A stretch of DNA of 64,000 nt, from NCBI GenBank assembly GCA_019009955.1, contig CM032233.1, positions 82,348,501-82,412,500 of the forward strand. Direction: 5' to 3'. Shown piece by piece: positions 55,961 through 64,000 of this stretch (positions are counted from its first letter, which is position 1; each line of letters begins with the position of its first letter). Under the pieces are notes generated by a model. It was not told where the DNA came from and did no database searches. It was given only the letters and a program-made list of their open reading frames with translations. Origin of the DNA: Riptortus pedestris (Eukaryota > Arthropoda > Insecta > Hemiptera > Alydidae). A program made the position numbers and the translations under genes.

Positions 55961-57115
55961 AGGAATATCAATCTTTTCTACCTGTGTATATGTATACTGT
56001 ATTTTTTAATTACTAGTTAGAATTGTATAGCTCATTTATTTATGTAGTTTTACTTATTGCTATTACTTTTTATTCAAGTTTCATTTTGTTTGTGATTAGG
56101 AGGCGACCTTCTTGCATCAAGATGTAAAATCCTTTAAGCTTTATAGTATTCGTTATAGTATTCGGTTGCAGTAAAAGTGAACTTAATCGAAGGAACTTAG
56201 TTATAGGAAAACTATATACAGGGTGTAGAAAATTTAGAAGGGTTTATGATTAAATAAGTCACACAAAACTTTATATTTTCAGTGAATAATTTCTTCTCGT
56301 AGTACATCAACCAGAAGTATGTTCAGTTATTTCATTCTAATATTAAATAGTATTAGTATTACACTGTGGATACTTCATTCCTACTTAATCCTGCCAGCTA
56401 TAATTCAGTTCAGGTCTTGACAAATAATGAACATTTTTATACATTACTTGGAAGAATAAGTGATATTTAAGCTATCGGAACAACTTTTCAAAATGAAATA
56501 ATTCGTCAACCGAAAAACTTTTCATTTTCAGTTACTCACTTAGAGTAGCACCACTCCATTTTAGTCCTTTATACAGGGGAAACTTGTCAATTTTTTTTTA
56601 CTCCTTTGCGGGAAGCAATCTTTAACTATTTCACTCCGTCGGTCCAAGTGTTGGCTAAAAGTTGCAAGTAGAGTGACATTTCTTTTTCGAAATCTCCCTT
56701 TTAACTTTCCCTTAATGTATTAATGTAAAACTTTTATCATAAATCAGCCTGAAGTAGGGAAATGGAGTTTTAGTTAAATATTTGGTTGGAGTTGGAGAGA
56801 GGAAAAGACGAATAAAAAGAAGGGGCCTGCCTCGCGTAGGAACACGTCCATTAGCCCCAACGGAAGAAGGGGAAAGATTTCCTCCGATAAAAACGGAAGG
56901 AAATGCGCCAATATTAAAGTTTTAGACCATTTTATAATCCGTTCGTCCAGATGTTCTCTCTGTCTAATAATACATATGAACCTGAGTGCATCGAAAGCTG
57001 AAGTGAGAGAGGAGACTTAAAATTAAAGCTCTATATGTAATGTCACTGATTACAAAAGCTTAATGTAAAAATTGCGTGAATTGAAGTGACGGCTTTCTGA
57101 AATGCTTGAAAAAAA
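55961..57115. other. No recognised feature
   Basis: A TATACAGGGTGTAG at 56215 resembles a mariner-type end but has no inverted partner. The rest is AT-rich, with a GC-richer patch at 56820-56870. Confidence 0.35.
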
Positions 57116-57117
57116 AT

Positions 57118-57571
57118 GTCCATCACGCAGGGGCTGCGTAAACTAAGCAGATTTTCCACGTGAAGTTTTACAATAGAGAAATTTCACGAGAGCCGAACTG
57201 TTACGGAAACGGCCGAACTAGCTTTTGCCGGAAACCCACTACTAGAACCGAAGTTAGTCGATCTCGTCCATTACGTGCACACACTTAATAAAATGCAAAT
57301 ATCTCGGTTAATATTCAAGATACAGAATTAATGTATTCAACAATATTAATAGTAAATTTAATTTGCAATAAGATGGTTCTATACAATTTTTCGATCTGGC
57401 GTATAGTAACAGAGATATTTCAAATTTTCGAAAATCCCCCCTCCCCTCCCACTAGTCCGATTTCAGCCATTAACGAACTTGATCTTTATTTTTACATAAA
57501 ACAATTAAATATCGAGTTTGGTAACGAGCAAGCAAAAATTGCGACCGCTATTGCGTTAACAGACGAATATA

Positions 57572-57572
<1 letters not shown>
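57118..57572 (-). mobile_element. Helentron-like element, swapped-block subfamily, reverse
   Basis: GTCCATCACGCAGGGGCTGCG, TAAACTAAGCAGATTTTCC, the alternative block ACGGAAACGGCCGAACTAGC, then ATCTCGGTTAATATTCAAG and the interior to GCGACCGCTATTGCGTTAAC. It ends at a TA tract where a Helitron is inserted. The 5' end is not seen after the Helitrons. Confidence 0.75.

Positions 57573-57620
<48 letters not shown>
57567..57620. repeat. (TA)n microsatellite
   Basis: About 54 bp TA between the Helentron and the Helitron 5' motif. Confidence 0.95.
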
Positions 57621-57626
<6 letters not shown>

Positions 57627-58713
57627 GTAACCTCTGTCTGTACATTGATTTTTTTCGCGAAATTTCACGATAACTTTTCGTTTCACATGTCATAGACACC
57701 ATAACTGCATTTTGTTTCTTTGGTGTCTGTTTGTTTGTTTGTTTATTTGTTTGTTTGTTTGTTACCTTTTCACGCATAAACGGCTGAACCGAATTTTATG
57801 AAACTTGGTATGTATATTACTACTTGCCCAACTTAGACTTTAGGCTATATTAATATTCTCTAAAATGAACAGGAGTGGGGGTTATAAGGGAGGCCTGAAA
57901 TTAAAAATAGCGATATTTCGTTTCCTATTGCTTTTTCAGCAAATATGCACATAACAAAAGTTGTTTATTTTGTAATTTAGAGTAACTTTTGTTATATGCA
58001 CTTTTGCCGTATACGGAAGTATAAATGAGTTATACGCTAAAAACTATAGCGGAAGTCCACAATTTTATTTGGCACAAAAGACTCAACCGAACTAAACCAA
58101 ACTCGCTATGTGAATTAATACTAACGATTTCCTTATAATAAGGCATACTAGCATTTCTAGGGACGGGCAGGAGTGGGGGTTATAAGGGAGGCCTGAAATT
58201 AAAAATAGCGATATTTCGTTTCCTATTGCTTTTTCAGCAAATATAAACATAACAAAAGTTGTTTATTTTGTTATTTGGAGTAACTTTTGTTATATACACT
58301 TTTGTCGTATACCTAAGTATAAATGACTTATACGTTAAAACTTTAGCAGGCACTAACGGCTGAACCGAACTGAACAAAACTCGGTATGCCAATTAGCAAT
58401 AAATCTTCCATGATTATAAGCTATATTAAAATTTGTTGGTAAGAAATGTGGGGGGGGGTAATAAGGGAGGCCTGAAATAAAAATGCACCATATTTACATG
58501 TATAAGAGACGGGAAATATAAAATTATCGAAGACTGTGAAGTCTTATCGAACAAATAATTCTATTATTAGCAAATCCACGGCAAATACGGGTATCAATCC
58601 TAAACACTGGGACGGGTAAATGTCAAAATATTGTGCAATGTAAAGCCTGCTAAAAAATACCATCACCATTCAGCCTCAAATGAATTCCCGGGCGAAGCCG
58701 GGTATCTGAGCTA
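57619..58713 (+). mobile_element. Helitron-like element 6, first of a tandem pair
   Basis: 5' AAAATTGTAACCTCTGTC, GTTT run, modules with AGGAGTGGGGGTTATAAGG at 57872 and 58170 and a decayed third (GTGGGGGGGGGTAATAAGG). 3' hairpin CCCGGGCGAAGCCGGG, TATCTGAG, CTA. The final G is replaced by the TA that begins the next element. Confidence 0.75.
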
Positions 58714-60068
58714 TATATATATAAAATTGTAACCTCTGTCTGTACATTGATTTTTTTTCGCGAAATTTCTCGATAAATTTTCGTTTCACATGTCATAGAC
58801 ACCATAACTTCATTTTGTTTCTTTGGTGTCTGTTTGTTTGTTTGTTTGTTTGTTACCTTTTCACGCATAAACGGCTGAACCGAATTTTATGAAACTTGGT
58901 ATGTATATTACTACTAACCCAACTTAGACTTTAGGCTATATTAATATTCTCTGAGACAAACAGGAGTGGGGGTTATAAGGGAGGCCTGAAATTAAAAATA
59001 GCGATATTTCGTTTCCTATTGGGTTTTCGGCAAATATGCACATAACAAAAGTTGTTTATTTTGTTATTTAGAGTAACATTTGTTATATAGACTTTCGTCC
59101 TATTCCGAAGTACAAATGCGTTATACGCCAAAAATTATTGCGGGAGTCAACAATTTTATTTGGCACGAAAGACATAACGGGACTAAATATAACGCGGTAT
59201 GTGTATTAGCACTAACACCTTCTTTATAATAAGCCATACCAAGATTTCTAGGGACGGGCAGGAGTGGTGGTTGTAGGAGAGGTCTGAATTTAAAAATAAC
59301 TGTATTTCGTTTTCAATTGGGTTTTCTCAAATATGCACATGACAAAAGTAGTTTATTTTTCTATTTAAAGTAACTTTTGTTATATTCACTTTTGTCGTAT
59401 AGAAAAGTATAAACGTGATATACACTAAAATCTAAAGCGGGAGCCAACAATTTTGTGGGGCACTAACGATTGAACTGAACTTAGCAAAACTCGGTATGAC
59501 AATTAGCATTAATTCTTCCATGATTATAAGCTATATTAAAAATTTTAGATCCAAACGGGAGCGGGGATTATAAGAGAGGCTGAAATGTGAGAAGTCTAAT
59601 GCGGGACCGGAAGATGACGGGAGCCTTACCAGTTAATTGAGTTTACTTATTTCCCGTCTGGCATTGCTGGAAGTGATTTCTAGTGAGATTCACTATTACA
59701 AATATAATCTTACGTGCAAAACTTTGCCTAAACTATTTGAGCTCGGGTTAGCTTTTGAAAAAAAAATATGTTCATTATAGATGATATTTAATTGTGATAA
59801 ATGCTACCCATGATTATGGTTTGAATTATTGAAAAACGATGAGTCATAATGTGTAGAAGGATAAATTAGGAACACATTTTCATTTATCCTTCAAAACTAA
59901 AATTTCTATTCTATTAATCTCCAAAAGTTACCCTTCAGGGTTGGTTATTTCGGAAAATCATTACGTCGTGGAGGGCAGTGTAATTGTACACATTGAAGTC
60001 TTACTATCAAAATACCATCAATAGTCAGTCAACAATAATTTCCCGGGCATCGCCGGGTACCTTAGCTA

Positions 60069-60069
<1 letters not shown>
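58714..60069 (+). mobile_element. Helitron-like element 7, second of a tandem pair
   Basis: Repeats the same 5' end (TAAAATTGTAACCTCTGTC at 58722) directly after element 6. Modules at 58966 and 59264, then a decayed third. The 3' part is of the second subfamily (TTTCCCGTCTGGCATTGC, AATTTCCCGGGCATCGCCGG) and ends CTTAG, CTAG (60066-60069) before T. Confidence 0.75.

Positions 60070-60118
<49 letters not shown>
60070..60118. repeat. (TA)n microsatellite
   Basis: About 48 bp TA directly after the Helitron CTAG. Confidence 0.95.
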
Positions 60119-60122
<4 letters not shown>

Positions 60123-60535
60123 GTGTGATTCGAATTAGGGAATTTATAAATCTCTCCGCCCCTACCCTCCTCATTGGTAATCTATTTTAATTAGAAAGTA
60201 ACTCCGTTATTTATTTCACTTAAACACTTAAACTATAAGAGCATTTCGCTTATTTAATTTGTAGAATATATTATTTAAACTGTGCCATGCTGAATTTGCA
60301 CAACGTGTGATAGTGGAAGTTTCCTCCGACATGTTGACGATATTGAAATGACTATGTACTATCCGTAACTATGAAATGTTACTTAGTAATGTCATTATAA
60401 CAAAAGACAATATCCGTTCAAACTCAATATGATTTGAGGTTGCCGGGGGGGGGGGCTACAATCTCTTTCCCTCACCTAGCTTATTTGCTTTCTACTCACA
60501 TTTACTATTACGTATATGAGTAAGCTGGGACTGTT
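60119..60535. other. No recognised feature
   Basis: Contains a G-run at 60445-60454. No family match before the Helitron 3' segment. Confidence 0.35.
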
Positions 60536-60539
60536 TTTT

Positions 60540-60806
60540 TTTTTGCCAGGAGATACGTACATTATAGATGATATTTAATTATAATAAATGCTGTCCATGG
60601 TTATGATTTAAATTGTTCACGGTGTGTCAAACAGTGGAGATGGATTGATTAGGGACTTATTTTCATTTATTCTTCAAAACTAAAATTTCTGTTCTGTAAG
60701 TCCCCTGCCTGACCCTCACGGGAAAACAATTCGCCCAGATGGGACGTGCAGTTGTAAACATTGAGCCTCAAATGACCACCCGACTGAAGCCGGGTACCTT
60801 ATCTAG
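60540..60806 (+). mobile_element. Helitron-like 3' end, truncated
   Basis: GATGATATTTAATTATAATAA, GATTGATTAGGGACTTATTT, CAGATGGGACGTGCAG and the 3' hairpin CCCGACTGAAGCCGGG, TACCTTAT, CTAG (60803-60806) before T. It shares its sequence with the 3' part of element 7. Hairpin altered. Confidence 0.65.
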
Positions 60807-60830
60807 TAATATATAAAGTCATTGCTTATA

Positions 60831-61444
60831 CACTCAACCTCAAAAAAAACCGGACACTTAGATTTAGTCTTATAATTTTGTTAAATACTTAATATATATG
60901 TATATTAATCTTTTTAATTAAAATAATTGGTTAATCTACAGGTTATTTAAACAAAATCTGCCAAAAGTGAATAATTTTTATTGATTATTTACAACAAAAT
61001 ACAAAATAAAAAAAAAAGAAAAAGATAAATTAACACATTTAAAAAAAAAAATTATTCTTCATTTTTATTACAGTGAATGGTAGACTTCGCTACCCCAAGC
61101 GTTTCGGGAATGTAACGTAAGCTACGGCCTTCCATCTAAGTTTGAAAGACCCATTATTCTGGACCGAAATAAAAATAAAACTTTAATTAAAGAAAATGCT
61201 TGGTTAATAATTAAAGATGTTTAAATATGCGAAAAACTACTTACAGTTTAGAATAGATCAACTTCACGACAAATAAATCTAATCTGAGTTTTATCTAATT
61301 GTTTACTAATCTTGAAGGGATTAGTTCAATGGACTTAGACACTAAATTCTCTGTAATAACTAGAATACCCACATAAAGAAAATTGCTGAAAATTAGCTTT
61401 TAATACGACAAAAATGAAGTGTCCGGTTTTTTTGCGGTTGAGTG
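60831..61444 (-). mobile_element. Tc1-like transposon, non-autonomous
   Basis: Inverted ends CACTCAACCTCAAAAAAAAC (60831) and the reverse complement of TTTTTGCGGTTGAGTG (61429-61444), each continuing with CCGGACACTT. TA on both sides (60829-60830, 61445-61446). 614 bp. A remnant of the transposase HTH is on the minus strand. The catalytic domain is missing, so it depends on an outside transposase. Confidence 0.85.
61052..61135 (-). pseudogene. Tc1-like transposase HTH remnant
   Basis: Minus strand: MEGRSLRYIPETLGVAKST then IHCNKNEE and a stop. GRSLR.I...LGV.KSTI is the first helix-turn-helix of Tc1-family transposases, which binds the terminal repeats. The codon before this ATG is TAG, and RIMGLSNL in another frame just upstream looks like the preceding part, so a frameshift separates them. 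27 residues. Confidence 0.65.
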
Positions 61445-61449
61445 TATGT

Positions 61450-61812
61450 TATTAAGAACAATTATGTAGCCCCACCACCAATATAAATTAATTTTCACAT
61501 TTCACCAATGTAAATTAATTTTAGGAAATACTGTGGAATTTTGTAAATATGTAGTACTGATTCGTTGACAACATCAAAATTGCAAACTTTATTGGAATGC
61601 AAGAAATTAATTAACGTGCTACCTCATACTAAACGTAACAGAATTATTCGTGGATTAATTAATAATAAAGGCGGTGTAATTAAAATTTACCTGATAATAA
61701 CATATTACAGAATTAATGAACGTTCTTGGAAACAATGATTTAAATCACATTATCTAACTGCTAAACAGTATTCCATACGTCAGTTACAAATTCGTCTTGT
61801 GTAGTTCTCTAA
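61450..61812. other. No recognised feature
   Basis: AT-rich. No motif. Confidence 0.4.
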
Positions 61813-61814
61813 AT

Positions 61815-62075
61815 TTTAATCTCCTCCCACTGGTCACATATCAACCATTAACGAACTTATCTTTAATTTGACATAAAACGTTTAAATATTCAGTTACGTA
61901 ACGATTAGACTACAATACGACTGCTACACAGTTAACAGACACTCTCACTCACACACACACCGATATATCGTTTTGAACAAACTTCATTTTCGTCATCTCC
62001 TGGGTAGGATTGATGGATATTTGAGGAAACGATTCGGAAATCGCGTCACGGGTACTGCCCTAAGGGAAATCTGGT
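61815..62075 (-). mobile_element. Helentron-like 5' half, reverse
   Basis: CCATTAACGAACTTATC, GTAACGATTAGACTACAATAC, a short CA run, AACTTCATTTTCGTCATCTCC and the 5' end TAAGGGAAATCTGGT (62075). Five A separate it from the next reverse element. Confidence 0.7.
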
Positions 62076-62080
62076 AAAAA

Positions 62081-62624
62081 GTCTGTCACGCAGGGGATGC
62101 GTAAACTAAGCAGATTTCCCAAGTGAAGTTATAGAATAGAGAAATCTCCATACGAGAGCCCAGCAGTTACGGAAACGGCCGAACTAGCTTTTGGCGGGAA
62201 ACTCACTCGTTTGTTATCCGCCCACATGCAATAAAAATATCTCGGTTAATATTCAAGATAGAGAATAAATGTATAGAACAATATTTACAGTAAATTTAAT
62301 TTGCAATAAGATTGGTTCTATACAATTTTTTGATCCGACGTATGGTAACGGAGATATTACGAATTTTCGAAAATCCCCCCCTAAACCCCCCCTCTCACTG
62401 GTCCCATTTCAGCCATTAACGTACTTGATCTGTCTTTTGGCATAAAACGTTTAAATATCGAGTTTGGTAACGATCAAACCAAAATTACAACCGCTAGAGC
62501 GTTAACAGACAAATAAATTATATATATATAAAATTTTGAATGGACCTCATTTTCGTCATCTCCTGGGTAGGATTGATGGACATTTGAAGAAAAAATTGCG
62601 TCACGAGTACGACCTCAATAGCTA
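62081..62624 (-). mobile_element. Helentron-like element, swapped-block subfamily, reverse
   Basis: GTCTGTCACGCAGGGGATGCG, CTAAGCAGATTTCCCAAG, the alternative block ACGGAAACGGCCGAACTAGC, standard interior, a 10-bp TA remnant at 62520, then GAGTACGACCTCAATAGCT. The last 15 bp of the 5' hairpin are missing. About 544 bp. Confidence 0.75.
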
Positions 62625-63538
62625 AAGAAATCAAGAGCTGAAGTGTTTATGCCAATGTTTCCCACATCAGAGACAGTTCTGTATATGCATTATAGGTACA
62701 TAATGTGGTATTAAAAGCCATTCACTTTAAATTCTCTTAAAATTTTACTTTACCTACATTCTTTGAGTTTAGAGGTACGCTATTTGGAAAAGTCTAATGA
62801 AAGTCCGTGAAACGCTGTGCCGTTCCCATTACGAATGAAGGGGTAAAGTCACTCTGATAAAACAGGAAGTAAACGTGGCTAAATTAAAACTCCAACCTAT
62901 TTCCGAGTACGTTCAAACTACTCTCAGATTTGTCTCCTTTTTTATTGCGCCAAGCTTAATAATCCTTTTTTCATCAGTATTTCCTAAAGTTGCTGCCCTG
63001 ACTAAATAAAATCCGTTAATAATTTAAAGGAAGAATCAATTTAGACACATGCTTTTATTTCGGTTTGTTTTACGAGAGAACCCCTGTGTTCATTTATTAC
63101 ACACAAATATTTATTATTTGTCTCATATTTGTGTAGACACCAATTAGATAGAAACAGTGCCATGCAGTAATTTGATCAAGTGTACACATTATTAATAGCT
63201 ATTCATAATACTGCCTCGGAAACCTATGCACACGAGGAATTTCCTTCTAGATTTGTATATTAACTTTATACGGATCTACTCCATGAGTCAATTGCCTTTC
63301 AAAACAAAAAGAACAGAATATACGTACATTGAAGTCTAGAACTATTTCAAAATAAACTGAAAAATAAATTTAAATAGCATGCAGAAAACTTAGATTTTAT
63401 TCCGTATGTGTATTGTCTTTAGATATTCCAATCATCTGTCTACGTTATTTACATTTAGTACTTTTATTACAAGGAAAATTAAGAAAAAAAGTTAAATTGT
63501 ATTCTGATGAAAAAATCACGTACAAGTGTTATTGCATT
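62625..63538. other. No recognised feature
   Basis: AT-rich single-copy-looking sequence. No motif or repeat end. Confidence 0.4.
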
Positions 63539-63540
63539 AT

Positions 63541-64000
<460 letters not shown>

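Noticed and set aside
56214..56240. TATACAGGGTG, like a mariner terminal repeat
   Set aside because: No inverted partner or TA-flanked second end within reach.

Overview
The window is 64 kb of AT-rich, non-coding animal DNA made almost entirely of transposable-element relics and microsatellites. I see no intact host gene, rRNA, functional tRNA, CRISPR array or bacterial operon. Long (TA)n, (CA)n and (CT)n runs, non-LTR retrotransposon fragments with stop codons, a tRNA-derived SINE with a TAA tail, hAT, Tc1/mariner and piggyBac pieces, Penelope-like element (PLE) pieces and two rolling-circle families point to an invertebrate. An insect or other arthropod is the best guess, but I cannot name the species.

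Two repeat families dominate. Family 1 is called Helentron-like here. A full copy is about 0.9-1 kb. It starts with a near-palindromic hairpin (AGCAGATTTCCC, then TTAA, then GGGAAATCAGCT) and has a TA or CA microsatellite about 130-170 bp inside. It ends with GGGAAATCTGCT followed by a hairpin ACGCAG/CTGCGT and GACGGAC in a T-run. One repeat at the very end and its partner inside the other end, followed by a 3' hairpin, is the asymmetric terminal layout of Helitron2/Helentron non-autonomous elements. About thirty whole or broken copies lie on both strands, some joined head to tail. Family 2 is canonical Helitron-like. It ends in a CCCGG...CCGGG hairpin, then a short spacer, then CTAG|T, and carries about three internal modules of roughly 300 bp. 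It often sits in TA tracts, sometimes inside Family 1. Neither family has a recognisable Rep/helicase gene here, so all copies are non-autonomous.

Layout. 1-6.5 kb: Helentron copies and a duplicated promoter- or LTR-like block. 6.6-12 kb: two SINE copies and two reverse Helentrons. 12.3-14.2 kb: non-LTR RT C-terminus. 15-21 kb: more Helentrons and a hammerhead-like motif. 21.6-31 kb: three Helitrons, one nested in a Helentron, a non-LTR 3' end and a deleted mariner-like element. 31-38.5 kb: Helentrons, a hAT MITE, a second non-LTR 3' end, and a Helentron split by a 1.06-kb insertion. 38.9-39.9 kb: piggyBac relic. 40-48.9 kb: Helentrons, a PLE endonuclease relic, Helitrons and inverted PLE ends. 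49-53.4 kb: RT relic, large palindrome with a hammerhead-like motif, and a second PLE endonuclease relic. 54.5-62.6 kb: hAT MITE, tandem Helitrons, Tc1-like element and tandem Helentrons. The last 0.46 kb is a (CT)n tract running off the end.

The most interesting signals are three hammerhead-ribozyme-like motifs of one design (CTGAAGA-N-stem-GAAA) next to PLE-type material, and the junction structures that suggest rolling-circle concatemers.
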